DNA of 64,000 bases from the NCBI GenBank assembly GCA_011799875.1, contig CM022303.1:72596535-72660534 (forward strand), read 5' to 3'. Below are positions 1 through 11,954 of the stretch, piece by piece. The position numbers were made by a program, and so were the translations under genes. The notes under the pieces are model-generated. The model made no database searches, was not told where the DNA came from, and saw nothing but the letters and a program-made list of their open reading frames with translations. Within the stretch, counting starts at the first letter, position 1. Every line of letters starts with the position of its first letter. The DNA comes from Thinopyrum elongatum. Taxonomy: Eukaryota; Streptophyta; Magnoliopsida; Poales; Poaceae.

Positions 1-719
1 AAAAGATTAGAAGAGATGAGTGTCATCCCCTATGCCTCAGCCTAGGGTCTTTATGTATGCCATGCTGTGTACCAGACCTGATGTAAACCTTGCTGTAGTT
101 TGGTAGGTAGGTACAAAGTAATCCCGGCAAGGAACACTGGACAGCGGTCAAGACATCCTGAAGTACCTGAAAAGACTAAGGATATGTTTCTCGTATATGG
201 AGGTGACAAGAGCTCGTCGTAAAGGGTTACGTCGACGCTAGCTTCGACACAGATCCGGATGACTCCAAGTCACAAACCGGATACGTGTATATTTTGAATG
301 GTGGAGCGGTAAGCTGGTGCATTTGCAAGCAAAGCGTCGTGGCGGGTTCTACATGCGAAGCGGAGTACATAGCAGCCTCGGAGGAGCACACAGCATATGG
401 ATGAAGGTTCATCACCGACCTAGGAGTCATTCCAAATGCGTCGGGTCCAATGGCTCTCTTCTGTGACAACACTGAGCTATTGCCCTTGCCAAGGAGCCCA
501 GGTTTCACAAAAGGACCAGTCATATCAACGTCGCTTCAACTCCATACGTGAACATGTTCAAGATGGAGAACTAGATATTTTTAAAGTGCACACGGATTTG
601 AATGTAGCAGATCCGTTGACTAAACCTCTTTCACGAGCAAACATGATCAACACCAGTATCTGGTGTGTTCGATTCATCACAATGTAACTAGATATTGACC
701 TCTAGTGCAAGTGGGAGAC
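1..719 (+). pseudogene. 3' end of an Angela/WIS-type Copia pol (RNase H) with frameshifts
   Basis: This stretch is the tail of a Copia polyprotein, covering the end of reverse transcriptase and the RNase H domain, followed by the polypurine tract next to the LTR at 720. It aligns along its whole length with 6930-7659, where the same region reads as one open frame. Here the frame is broken by many single-base losses, for example in the codons after CCTATGCCTCAGCC near 40 and around 365-400. The last part, 436-687, is open again and keeps the ADPLTKPLSRA motif and the RFITM ending typical of the group. The element it belongs to begins outside the window on the left. The losses may be sequencing errors rather than true decay. 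Confidence 0.85.
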
Positions 720-2418
720 TGTTGGAAATATGCCCTAGAGGCAATAATAAAATGGTTATTATTATATTTCCTTGTTCATGATAATTGTCTGTTATTCATG
801 CTATAATTGTGTTATCCGGAAATCGTAATACATGTGTGAATACATAGACCACAACTGTCCCTAGTAAGCCTCTAGTTGACTAGCTCGTTGATCAATAGAT
901 GTTTTGCGGTTTCCTGACCATGGACATTGGATGTCATTGATAACGGGATCACATCATTAGAGAATGATGTGATGGACAAGACCCAATCCTAAGCCTAGCA
1001 CTAGATCGTGTAGTTCGTTTGCTAAAGCTTTTCCAATGTCAATAACTTTTCCTTAACCATGAGATTGTGCAACTCCCGATACCGTAGGAGTGCTTTGGGT
1101 GCACCACCGTCACAACGTAACTGGGTGGCTATAAAGGTGCACTACGGGTATCTCCGAAAGTATCTGTTGGGTTGGCACGAATCGAGACTGGGATTTGTCA
1201 CTCCATGTAACGGAGAGGTACCTCTGGGCCCACTCGGTAGGACATCATCATAATGAGCTCAATGTATCAGGAGTTGTTCACGATGATGTGTTCCAGAACG
1301 AGTAAAGAGACTTGCCGGTAACGAGATTGAACAGGTATTGAGATACCGACGATCGAATCTCGGGCAAGTATCGTACCGATAGACAAAGGGATTGCGTACG
1401 GGATTGATTGATCCTCGACATCGTGGTTCATCCGATGAGATCATCGAGGAGCATGTAGGAGCCAACATGGGTATCCAGATCCCGCTGTTGTTATTGACCG
1501 GAGAGTCGTCTCGGTCATGTCTGCGTGTCTCCCGAACCCGTAGGGTCTACACACTTAAGGTTCGGTGACCTAGGGTTATAGAGATTTATTGTCGGTAACC
1601 CGAAGGTTGTTCGGAGTCTCGAGATGAGATCCTGACTCACGAGGAGTTCCGGAATGGTCCGAGGTAAAGATTTATATATGGAGTCCATTTTGGCCACCGA
1701 AAATGTTCGGGATTTTTCGGTATTGTACCGAGAGGTTCTAGAAGGTTCCGGTGGGGCCCACCTGCATGGGGACCCACATGAACGTGGGTAGTGGGGGCAA
1801 GGCCCACAACCCTAGTCAAGGCGCACCAAGATTCCCCCTTAGAAGGAATAAGATCATATCCCGAAGGGATAAGATCAAGATCCCTAAAAAGGGGGGATAA
1901 CAATCGGTGGGAAGGGAAAGGATGGATTTCTTTCCTTCCACCTTTGCCAACGCCCCAATGACTTGGAGGGCAAGAAACCAGCCCCCTCCACCCCTATATA
2001 TAGTGGGGAGGTGCATGGGAGAAACAGCTCAGCCCCTGGCGCCTCCCTCTCCCTCCCGTGACACCTCTTCCTCCTCCAGTAGCGCTTGGCGAAGCCCTGC
2101 TGAATCCCGCTGCTTCCACCACCACACCGTCGTGCTGCTGGATCTCCATCAACCTCTCCTCCCCCCTTCTGATCAAGAAGGAGGAGACGTCTCTGCTCCG
2201 TACGTGTGTTTGAACGCGGAGTGCCGTCCGTTCGGCGCTCGTCATCGGTGATTTGGATCACGACGATTACGACTCCATCAACCAACCCGTTCTCTTGAAC
2301 TTCCGCTCGCGATCTACAAGGGTATGTAGATACACTCCCTCTCACTCGTTGCTAGATGACTCCATAGATTGATCTTGGTGATGCGTAGAAATTTTAAATT
2401 CTGCTACGTTCCCCAACC
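720..2418 (+). repeat. LTR, Angela/WIS/BARE-1 group (shared left/middle copy)
   Basis: The LTR starts TGTTGGAAATATGCCC directly after the polypurine tract and ends at TTCCCCAAC just before a primer-binding site at 2420. It is 1699 bp against 1737 bp for the sister copy at 7660-9396; the difference is spread over many one-base gaps. A TATA box (TATATATA) lies at 1995-2002. It serves as 3' LTR for the fragment on its left and 5' LTR for the element on its right. Confidence 0.92.
1995..2002 (+). promoter_or_regulatory. TATA box of left Angela-type LTR
   Basis: TATATATA sits in a C-rich context about 400 bp before the LTR end, at the same place as in the right LTR. It is the probable start region for the retroelement transcript. 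Confidence 0.6.
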
Positions 2419-2419
2419 G

Positions 2420-2430
2420 TGGCATCATGA
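2420..2430 (+). other. Primer-binding site, Angela-type element
   Basis: TGGCATCATGA follows the LTR end by one base. Element D has the same site at 35752. It lies where the minus-strand primer tRNA anneals and resembles the start of the initiator-Met type site TGGTATCAGAGC with mismatches. Confidence 0.65.
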
Positions 2431-3680
2431 CTAGGTCTATGCGTAGTATCTGCGAGTAGAACAAAAGTAGTTGTGGGCGTCGATTTGTCATCTTCTTGCC
2501 GTTACTAGTCTATCTTATCTTGTCGGCGGCACTGTGGGGATGAAGCGGCCCGGACCGCCTTCAACGTACGCTTACGTGAGACAGGTTCCACCGACTGACA
2601 TGCACTAGTTGCATAAGGTGGCTAGCGGGTGTCTGTCTCTCCCACTTTAGTCGGATCGGATTCGATGAACAGGGTCCTTATGAAGGGTAATAGAAATTGG
2701 CATATCACGTTGTGGTTTTGCGTAGGTAAGAAACGTTCTTGCTAGAAACCTATAGCAGCCACGTAAAAAACTTGCAACACAATTAGAGGACGTCTAACTT
2801 GTTTTTGCAGCAAAGTGCTTTGTGATGTGATATGGCAAAGGATGTGATGAATGATATATGTGATGTATGAGATGATCATGTTCTTGTAATAGGAATCACG
2901 ACTTGCATGTCTATGAGTTGACAACCGGCAGGAGCCATAGGAGTTGTCTTAATTTGTTAATGACCTGCGTGTCATTGAAATTCGCCATGTAATTACTTTA
3001 CTTTATGCTAACCGTTAGCCGTAGTAGTAGAAGTATAGCTGGCGAGACAACTTCATGAAGACACGATGATGGAGATCATGATATGGAGATCATGGTGTCA
3101 TGCCGGTGACGATGATGATCATGGAGCCCCGAAGATGGAGATCAAAGGAGCAAAGTGATAATGGCCATATCATGTCCACTATTTTGATTGCATGAGATGT
3201 TTATCATGTTTTTGCATCTTATTTGCTTAGAACGACGGTAGCATATATAAGATGATCCCTTACTAAAATTTCAAGAAAGTGTTCCCCCTAACTGTGCACC
3301 TTGCGAAGGTTTCGTGTTTTCGAAGCACTACGTGTTGATCGGGTTGTGATAGATTCTAACGTTCGAATACAACGGGTGTAAGCCAGTTTACACAGCATAC
3401 ACTTAGGTTGACTTGACGAGCCTAGCATTACGACATGGCCTCGGAACACAAGAGACCGAAAGGTCGAGCATGAGTCGTATAGAAGATACGATCAACATGG
3501 GATGTTCACCGTTGATGACTATCCGTCTCAACGTGATGATCGGACACGGCCTAGTCGATTCGGATCATTAATCACTTAGATGACGAGAGGGATTCTATCT
3601 GAGGTGAGTTCATTACATATTTTATTAGATGAACTAATTGTCATGAACTTAGTCTAAATGTTACATATCTATCTTTGATC
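2431..3680 (+). other. Untranslated leader of the Angela-type element
   Basis: About 1.25 kb between primer-binding site and gag with no credible coding frame. This fits the long leader of the group, which carries packaging and dimerisation signals. I can identify no discrete signal in it. Confidence 0.6.
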
Positions 3681-6600
3681 AAATGGCCAACGCTAATGTT
3701 ACCCTCAACTTCAACGCGTTCCTAGAGAAAACAAGCTGAAAGAGATGGTAGCAACTATGCGGACTGGGTCCGTAACCTGAGGATTATCCTCATAGCTGCC
3801 AAGAAAATCATATGTCCTTGAAGCACCGTTAGTGACCCACCTGCTCTCCCCACGCACTGCCAGACGATTTGAACGTTTGGCAGACACGCACCGATGATTA
3901 CTCCTTCGTTCATGCGGCATGCTCTTCAGCTTAGAACCGGGGCTCCAAAACGTTTTGAGCATCACGGAGCATATGAATGTTCGAAGAGCTGAAAATGGTT
4001 TTCCAAGCTCATGCCCGATCGAGAGATATGAAGTCTCCGATAAGTTCTACAGCTGTAAGATGGAGGAAAATAGTTCTGTCAGCGAGCACATACTCAAAAT
4101 GTCTGGGTTGCACACCGCTTGTCTCAGCTGGGAGTTAATCTCCCGAGGACGCGGTCGTTGACAGAATCCTTCAGTCGCTTCCACCTAGCTACAAGAGCTT
4201 CGTGATGAACTTCAACATGCAGGGGATGGAAAAGACCATTCCTGAGGTATATGCGATGCTAAGTCAGCGGAGGCAAGGGATCAGAAAGGAACATCAAGTG
4301 TTGATGGTGATAAAACCACTAAGTTCAAGAAGGCAGGGTAAGAAGAACTTCAAGAAGGACGGCAGGGAGTTGCCGCGCCCGGTAAGCCAGCTGCCGAAGA
4401 AGTCGAAGAATGACCCAAGCCTGAGACTGAGTGCTTTTATTGCAAGGGAAACGGTCACTGGAAGCGAACTGCCCAAGTACTTGGCGGACAAGAAGGCCGG
4501 CAATACCAAAGGTATATATGATATACATGTAATTGATGTGTACCTTACCAGCACTCGTAGTAGTTTCCTGGGTATTTGATACCGTGGCGGTTGCTCATAT
4601 TTGTAACTCAAAGCAGGAACGGCGGAATCAGCGTAGACTGGCAAAGGACCGAGTGACGATGCGCGTCGGGAATGGTTCCAAGGTCGATGTGATCGCCGTC
4701 GGCACCTACCTCTGCATCTACCTACGGGATTAGTTTTAAACCTCAATAATTGTTATTTAGTACCAGCTTTGAGCATGAACATTGTATCTGGATCTCGCTT
4801 ATGCGAGATGGCTACTCATTTAAATAATCTGAGAATAATGGTTGTTCTATTTATATGAGAGATATGTTTTTATGGTCATGCCCCGCTGGTGAATGGGTTT
4901 ATTTTTATTGAATCTATCGAACGTGATGTTACACATGTTTATAATGTGAATCGCAAGAAATGCAAGGTTATAACGATAGTCCCACATACTTGTGCACTGG
5001 CCGCCTTGGTCATATCGGTGTTACAACGCATGAAGAAACTCCATGCAGATGGACTTTTGGAGTCTCTTGATTATGAATATTTGACAGATGCGAACCATGC
5101 CTCTTGGGCAAGATGACCAAGACTCCGTTCTCCCGGAACAATGGAGCGAGCAACCAACTTATTGGAGATCATACATACTGATGTGTGTGGTTCCAATGAG
5201 TGTTGAGGCTCGCGGTGTTTATCGTTATGTTCTCACCCTCACCGATGATTTGAGTAGATATGGGTATGTCTACTTGATGAAGCCACAGTCTGAGACCTTT
5301 GAAAAGTTCAAGAATTTCAAGTGAGGTTGAGAATCAACGTGACAAGAAAATAAAGTTCTTACGATCAGATCGTGAGGAGAATATTTGAGTCATAATTTGG
5401 CACGCACTTAAGGAAATGTGGAATTGTTTCACAACTCACGCCGCCTGGAACACCTCACGGAATGGTGTGTCCGAACGTCGTAATCGCACTCTATTGGATA
5501 TGGTGCGATCTATGATGTCTCTTACCGATTTACCGCTATCCTTTTGGGGTTATGCTTTAGAGACTGCCGCATTCACTTTTAAATAGGCACCGTCAAAATC
5601 CGTTGAGACGACACCGTATGAATATGGTTTGGGAAGAAACCTAAGCTTTCGTTTCTGAAAGTTTTGGGGATGCGAGCTATGTGAAGAAACTTCAACCAGA
5701 GAAGCTCGACCCAAGTCGGAAAAATGCGTATTCATAGGATACCCTAAGGAAAACTATTGGGTATACCTTCTACCTAAGATCCGAGGGCAAGATCTTTGTT
5801 GCCAGGAATGGATCCTTTCTAGAGAAAGAGTTTCTCTCGAAAGAAGTAAGTGGAGGAAAGTGGAGCTTGATGAGATGACCCTCGAACCGGAGAGTAGCGC
5901 AGCACAGGAAAAATGTTTCTGTGGAGCCTACACCGGCTAGAGAGGAAGTTATTGATAATGATCATGATCAAGCTACCACTGAACTTCGAAGGTCCACGAG
6001 GACACCGTTCCGCACCAGAGTGGTATGGCATCCTATCCTGGAAATCATGTGTTAGACAACAGTGAACCTTCGAACTATGAAGAAGCGATGGCGGGCCCGG
6101 ATTCCGACAATGGCTTGAAGCCATGAAATCCGAGATAGGATCCATGTATGAAACGAAGTTGGACTTTGACTGACTTGCCCGATGATCGGCAAGCCATAGA
6201 AAATAAATGGATCTTTAAGAAGAAAGACTGGACGCGGATGGTAAGTGACCATCTATAAGGCTTCGGCTTGTCGCTAGGTTATCGACAGTTCAAGGGGTTG
6301 ACTACGATGAACTTTCTCACCCGTAGCGAAGCTGAAATCCGTCAGAATCATGTTAGCAATTGCCGCATACTATGATTATGAGATATGGCAAATGGACGTC
6401 AAAACGGCATTCCTTAATGTTTTCTTAAGGGAGTTGTATATGATACAACCGGAAGTTTTTTGTCGACCCTGAGAATGCTGACAAGGTATGCAAGCTCCAG
6501 CGCTCATCTATGGGCTGGTGCAAGCATCTCGGAGTTGGAACATTCGCTTTGACGAGATGATCAAAGCTTTGGGTTCACACAGACTTATGGAGAAGCCTGT

Positions 6601-6829
6601 GTTTTACAAGAAAGTGAGTGGGAGCTCTGTAGCATTTCTCATATTATATGTGGATGACATACTGCTGATGGGATGATTAGAATTCTTGGAAAGTATAAAG
6701 GCCTACTTGAATAAGTGTTTTTTCAATGAAGGACCTTGGAGAAGCTGCTTATATTAGGCTCAAGATCTATAGAGATAGAGATCGAGACGCCTCATAGGTC
6801 TTTCGCAAAGCACATACCTTGATAAGATA
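3681..6829 (+). pseudogene. Copia gag-pol, frameshifted (gag, integrase, start of reverse transcriptase)
   Basis: The gag-protease-integrase-RT order of Copia elements is readable only in pieces. A gag zinc knuckle of the form C-F-Y-C-K-G-x-G-H-W lies at about 4430-4465. The integrase core is seen at 5088-5324 (LTLTDDLSRYGYVYLM) and its later part (VSERRNRTLLDM) near 5466-5502. The reverse-transcriptase active site LYVDDILL lies near 6645-6665. Between these the frame breaks every 100-300 bases, nearly always by one missing or extra base. No open frame covers a whole domain, so the copy as written cannot make a polyprotein. Because the sequence becomes clean just after this region, at least part of the damage may be consensus error. 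Confidence 0.85.
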
Positions 6830-7627
6830 TTGAAGAAGTTCAATATGGATCAGTCCAAGAAGGGGTTCTTGCCTGTATTGCAAGGTGTGAAATTGAGCTC
6901 GGCTCAATGCCCGACCACGGCAAAAGATATAGAAGAGATGAGTGTCATCCCCTATGCCTCAGCCATAGGGTCTATTATGTATGCCATGCTGTGTACCAGA
7001 CCTGATGTAAACCTTGCTGTAAGTTTGGTAGGTAGGTACCAAAGTAATCCCGGCAAGGAACACTGGACAGCGGTAAAGAACATCCTGAAGTACCTGAAAA
7101 GGACTAAGGATATGTTTCTCGTATATGGAGGTGACGAAGAGCTCGTCGTAAAGGGTTACGTCGACGCTAGCTTCGACACAGATCCGGATGACTCCAAGTC
7201 ACAAACCGGATACGTGTATATTTTGAATGGTGGAGCGGTAAGCTGGTGCAGTTGCAAGCAAAGCGTCGTGGCGGGTTCTACATGCGAAGCGGAGTACATA
7301 GCAGCCTCGGAGGCAGCACACGAAGCAGTATGGATGAAGGAGTTCATCACCGACCTAGGAGTCATTCCAAATGCGTCGGGTCCAATGGCTCTCTTCTGTG
7401 ACAACACTGGAGCTATTGCCCTTGCCAAGGAGCCCAGGTTTCACAAAAGGACCAGTCATATCAAGCGTCGCTTCAACTCCATACGTGAACATGTTCAAGA
7501 TGGAGACATAGATATTTGTAAAGTGCACACGGATTTGAATGTAGCAGATCCGTTGACTAAACCTCTTTCACGAGCAAAACATGATCAACACCAGTACTCT
7601 ATGGGTGTTCGATTCATCACAATGTAA
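6830..7627 (+). CDS. Copia pol C-terminal part: end of reverse transcriptase and RNase H
   Basis: A 265-residue open frame forms the last quarter of the polyprotein. Residues 1 to about 110 are the end of reverse transcriptase, including the stretch before GRYQSNPGKEHW. The rest is RNase H with its acidic residues in order: YVDASF, CEAEY and FCDN. It ends with ADPLTKPLSRA and GVRFITM just before the polypurine tract. RNase H removes the RNA strand during reverse transcription in virus-like particles. The first methionine is only the first one after the last frame break; in an intact element this region is read from gag. It is the cleanest coding stretch of the Angela-type DNA here. Confidence 0.88.
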   Translation: MKKFNMDQSKKGFLPVLQGVKLSSAQCPTTAKDIEEMSVIPYASAIGSIMYAMLCTRPDVNLAVSLVGRYQSNPGKEHWTAVKNILKYLKRTKDMFLVYGGDEELVVKGYVDASFDTDPDDSKSQTGYVYILNGGAVSWCSCKQSVVAGSTCEAEYIAASEAAHEAVWMKEFITDLGVIPNASGPMALFCDNTGAIALAKEPRFHKRTSHIKRRFNSIREHVQDGDIDICKVHTDLNVADPLTKPLSRAKHDQHQYSMGVRFITM

Positions 7628-7644
7628 CTAGATTATTGACTCTA

Positions 7645-7659
7645 GTGCAAGTGGGAGAC
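7645..7659 (+). other. Polypurine tract before the right Angela-type LTR
   Basis: AGTGCAAGTGGGAGAC abuts TGTTGG of the LTR. It primes plus-strand DNA synthesis. Almost the same tract occurs at 705-719 and in element D at 41054-41069. Confidence 0.7.
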
Positions 7660-9396
7660 TGTTGGAAATATGCCCTAGAGGCAATAATAAAATGGTTATT
7701 ATTATATTTCCTTGTTCATGATAATTGTCTGTTATTCATGCTATAATTGTGTTATCCGGAAATCGTAATACATGTGTGAATACATAGACCACAACATGTC
7801 CCTAGTAAGCCTCTAGTTGACTAGCTCGTTGATCAATAGATGGTTACGGTTTCCTGACCATGGACATTGGATGTCATTGATAACGGGATCACATCATTAG
7901 GAGAATGATGTGATGGACAAGACCCAATCCTAAGCCTAGCACTAGATCGTGTAGTTCGTTTGCTAAAGCTTTTCTAATGTCAAGTAACTTTTCCTTAGAC
8001 CATGAGATTGTGCAACTCCCGGATACCGTAGGAGTGCTTTGGGTGCACCAAACGTCACAACGTAACTGGGTGGCTATAAAGGTGCACTACGGGTATCTCC
8101 GAAAGTATCTGTTGGGTTGGCACGAATCGAGACTGGGATTTGTCACTCCATGTAACGGAGAGGTACCTCTGGGCCCACTCGGTAGGACATCATCATAATG
8201 AGCTCAATGTGATCAAGGAGTTGTTCACGGGATGATGTGTTACGGAAACGAGTAAAGAGACTTGCCGGTAACGAGATTGAACAAGGTATCGAGATACCGA
8301 CGATCGAATCTCGGGCAAGTATCGTAACGATAGACAAAGGGAATTGCGTACGGGATTGATTGAATCCTCGACATCGTGGTTCATCCGATGAGATCATCGA
8401 GGAGCATGTGGGAGCCAACATGGGTATCCAGATCCCGCTGTTGGTTATTGACCGGAGAGTCGTCTCGGTCATGTCTGCGTGTCTCCCGAACCCGTAGGGT
8501 CTACACACTTAAGGTTCGGTGACGCTAGGGTTATAGAGATATTAGTATGCGGTAACCCGAAGGTTGTTCGGAGTCTCGGATGAGATCCTGGACGTCACGA
8601 GGAGTTCCGGAATGGTCCGGAGGTAAAGATTTATATATGGGAAGTCCTATTTTGGCCACCGGAAAATGTTCGGGATTTTTCGGTATTGTACCGAGAAGGT
8701 TCTAGAAGGTTCCGGAGTGGGGCCCACCTGCATGGGGGGACCCACATGAACATGCGTAGTGGGGGCAAGGCCCCACACCCCTAGTCAAGGCGCACCAAGA
8801 TTCCCCCTTAGAAGGAATAAGATCATATCCCGAAGGGATAAGATCAAGATCCCTAAAAAAGGGGGATAACAATCGGTGGGGAAGGGAAAGGATGGGATTT
8901 CTTTCCTTCCACCTTTGCCAACGCCCCAATGGACTTGGAGGGCAAGAAACCAGCCCCCTCCACCCCTATATATAGTGGGGAGGTGCATGGGAGAAACAGC
9001 TCAGCCCCTGGCGCCTCCCTCTCCCTCCCGTGACACCTCTTCCTCCTCCAGTAGCGCTTGGCGAAGCCCTGCTGAAATCCCGCTGCTTCCACCACCACAC
9101 CGTCGTGCTGCTGGATCTCCATCAACCTCTCCTCCCCCCTTGCTGGATCAAGAAGGAGGAGACGTCTCTGCTCCGTACGTGTGTTGAACGCGGAGGTGCC
9201 GTCCGTTCGGCGCTCGGTCATCGATGATTTGGATCACGACGAGTACGACTCCATCAACCCCGTTCTCTTGAACGCTTCCGCTCGCGATCTACAAGGGTAT
9301 GTAGATACACTCCCCTCTCACTCGTTGCTAGATGACTCCATAGATTGATCTTGGTGATGCGTAGAAAATTTTAAAATTCTGCTATGTTCCCCAACA
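7660..9396 (+). repeat. Right LTR, Angela/WIS/BARE-1 group
   Basis: 1737 bp from TGTTGGAAATATGCCC to TTCCCCAACA. Its TATA box (TATATATA) is at 8967-8974. It matches the LTR at 720-2418 over its full length but lacks that copy's scattered one-base deletions. Confidence 0.93.
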
Positions 9397-10514
9397 CATT
9401 CTCCCTCGCGCGGCGGCGGCAAACCCCTCTGGCGGCAGCGACACACATCACGACGGTGATTCGGCGGCAAGGAGCGGCGGGATCCCGGCGGTGTGCGTGG
9501 CGGCGGCGACAGCAGAGGCGCGGCCACCCCGCGTCGGAGGCGCTCCTGTGGTGGCGGCCGGGTTCGCGGATCTCGCCTGGCCCAGATGGGCTTGGGCGGG
9601 CCGGCGGCTCAGTTCTGCGACGAACGGGCAAGCGCGGTGGCCTGACGACGCCGGCTGCTTAGGCACCGTGGTGGTGTCGCGGCCGGTCAGGCGGCGGCGG
9701 CTGGATCCTTTTCGTCCAGTCCCCGGCAGAGAAGGCGGTGATCCGTGCACAAGACGCTTGATGGAGGTTCTTCGAACAGATCTGGGTGAAAACCTGCTCT
9801 CGGCTTGCCGCCAAGGCCGGCGATGACGGTGCTCTTTGGTGTCGTTCCCTTCTTGAAGGCATCGCCGTGGAGAAGTTCCAGACCACCATCTGCTACCTCC
9901 GGGGGAAACCCTAGATCACTAGATCGGATGACGGCGGCGCCCTTGTGTCGTTTGCCCCTTTGGGGCGTCATTGTTGGAGGTGTGCACAGGCTCGAGGGAC
10001 CAGTCGATGGCACCTTTGATGGAGCGGTGCTTCATCTTACGCATCGATGGCGGCGGATCTCGGCGGCGTGGCGCAGTGGAGTATCGGCGTCCGATGGGCG
10101 GAGATGGACTCGCGCAGGAGGATGACGCTATCTGGCGTCGTGGTGGCGTCGACGGCAGAGAGGCCTGGCAAGGCCGGTGCATTGATCTTTCCTGAAGATG
10201 GACCAGCGGAAGATGGTGGCGACAGAGCCTAGAGCGTGCGCATGCGATGCGCACTGTGCGTCTGTTACAGCCGGTTGGCACTCTCGACTCGCCGGCGGGC
10301 GGTCTGGGGAGGACACCGGAGTAGATGGTGCTCTGGCACGAGGTCAGGCACTCCATCATGATTGTCGGTATAGCCGACAGAGGTAGTCATTAGGTGTGGC
10401 TTTGAGTTGATCCATATATTTGTATTGTTAGACTCTGTTGAATAAGTTAATAAAATGGCTGTGTGCACCCTTGGGTGCAGAGGCCGGGGGTTTCATTCTC
10501 CATTTCGAAAAAAA
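9397..10514 (+). mobile_element. Poly(A) retroposon, possibly a LINE 3' end or non-autonomous relative
   Basis: A GC-rich stretch (9397-10370) with GGCGGC-type triplet bias passes into an AT-richer tail with TTAATAAAATGGCTGTGTGC, a GTGCAGAGGCCGGGG block, and a run of nine A at about 10506-10514. A TTCGAAAAAA ending of this kind is common on non-LTR retroelements in wheat. The frames here overlap on both strands because the DNA is GC-rich, and none shows a known domain. The Angela-type element sits at or inside its 5' end, so the left border is lost. Confidence 0.5.
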
Positions 10515-10595
10515 AATTACAATTATAACAGTGCAATCAGCACTTAAGCCCATTGTACAGAACAACAAAGGGCATTATATTCACTAGTCGTCAAT

Positions 10596-10611
10596 CCGTG
10601 CACCTGCACGG
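10596..10611 (-). other. Helitron 3' terminal hairpin
   Basis: CCGTGCA-CC-TGCACGG is a perfect 7-bp stem with a 2-base loop. On the minus strand it is followed by 8 bases and CTAG (10587-10584), then T. Confidence 0.65.
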
Positions 10612-10947
10612 GCTAGATATTTATCTATGTTTTATCCCTATTTTGTAGTAAATATACTTATACATTTTGTAGTCATAAAATAGTAAATATTAAACATGCT
10701 ATATGTTTTGTAATTATGTTTTGTTATTGTTCCAATCTCCAAATCTTGATGTTAGAAATAAGCTGTAAACCTATCATGCACAACAAAATTATATTATATC
10801 CAACACGCATAGGCTGTAGTATGATGGCACGCCTAGATGTGCTTTGCATACATGCCTGATGGACACATGGTAGGGAGAAGTAATGCATCTGTTTTTACAT
10901 CAAATGAAAACCTCTATAGAATGGTCCAGAAAAAATAGTAATCCTGC

Positions 10948-11312
10948 ATGGCTGTGTCCTGTGGTGCCATTTCACCATCCAATGTTGTGGAATGGATGGA
11001 GGCGGCTTGTGACGGGTCCATTTATGGTGGTCACCATGTGCTTCTCGATCTTTATTTTCCAGAATCAAAGCAACACTTTGAACTTGCCAACTGCAACATG
11101 ATGTAGAGGAGGCTTCTATTGCTTGGCACAACACACAACAATCAAATGAGCAGCGAAGAGATCTCATGATTGTAGAATCAAACATAACTTTTCTCGATAT
11201 TTTTTCCTGGATAGCAAACAGAGGACATAAGCAAGAAGTTATGGAGGTGAAAGAGGCCAGGAGAGACTGGTGCTTCATCCTATGGTTAAAAATAAGTCAT
11301 AGGTTGGTCTGA
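10948..11312 (+). pseudogene. Coding-like fragment of an unrecognised protein, one frameshift
   Basis: A frame opens at ATG 10948 and runs to a TAG at 11104. A shift of one base at about 11100 gives a second frame that stays open to a TGA at 11310-11312. Joined this way the stretch has about 120 codons of ordinary, low-bias composition, with segments such as HHVLLDLYFPES and MIVESNITFLDIF. It does not look like translated repeat. I do not recognise the family. The start may be artificial, since an exon boundary could lie upstream. It lies inside the candidate Helitron, on the opposite strand to it, so a captured gene fragment is the likely origin. Confidence 0.35.
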
Positions 11313-11803
11313 CAGACAAAATTTTCTAAACTCCATATTTAAAACGGAGGCATGGAAACTTTGGTTTGTTTGCTTTGGCTAATGGTGTAGTGGTCAACAA
11401 AGGAATTACTCAGATAATTGCTAACAATGGTGTGCATGTATATGGAGCAAGATACCAAAGGAGTTTCTGCCAAACATGGATACCAATGTACTCTTCGGTG
11501 TTTGTTAATTTCTTGTTGGATGTTTGCATATCAGTTATGTAGATGCTGGTGTGAACTTCGTATACTTATAGCAAAAGTATTCCATGAGGTCATTAATTTT
11601 TACTTTCATAAAGGGAGCAAATTCACATATTTCTATCAGGAAAGAAGTGTTATTGAAGACACATACATAACGTCAAAAGAAACTATTTTTTCTCTTTCCT
11701 AGATTTCTGTAGTTTTTTCCATTGACATATGTTTGATATATATGGCATGGTTTTTCTATACATTTTTCTCTAGGTAAAGTGGGGATTTCTAGCTGTTGGA
11801 AAT

Positions 11804-11819
11804 ACACACACACACACAC

Positions 11820-11871
<52 letters not shown>
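11804..11871. repeat. Compound microsatellite (AC)n(CATA)n(TA)n
   Basis: An uninterrupted AC run, then CATA units, then TA units. It immediately precedes the first copy of an 83-bp duplication. Confidence 0.95.
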
Positions 11872-11875
<4 letters not shown>

Positions 11876-11954
11876 GAATATGATATACTTAATTGTGTGT
11901 GCATGAGATCTCTTTCACCTATGATGCACAGAAGGCTTAATTTTAAGTATTACC
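11872..11954. repeat. 83-bp direct repeat, left copy
   Basis: From ACCTGAATATGATATA to AAGTATTACC. It is repeated at 14971-15053 with only a few differences. Both copies are preceded by (TA)n, and the two flank the pair of inverted-repeat elements. Confidence 0.9.

Larger units (their letters stand above)
720..9396 (+). mobile_element. LTR retrotransposon, Copia superfamily, Angela/WIS/BARE-1 group
   Basis: The element has two LTRs (720-2418 and 7660-9396), a primer-binding site at 2420, a leader, gag-pol in the Copia order (gag, integrase, reverse transcriptase, RNase H), and a polypurine tract before the right LTR. LTR termini, TATA position and the GVRFITM polyprotein end are those I know from the Angela/WIS/BARE-1 group, which is very abundant in Triticeae. 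Because a second RNase H end lies directly upstream of the left LTR, the left LTR is shared with another copy, so no left target-site duplication can be read at 719. The right flank starts CATTC. Confidence 0.9.

Noticed and set aside
1884..2345. 153-codon minus-strand frame in the Angela-type LTR
   Set aside because: Antisense to the LTR promoter and leader. The related frame in the sister LTR (8853-9221) is only 122 codons and differs at its start.
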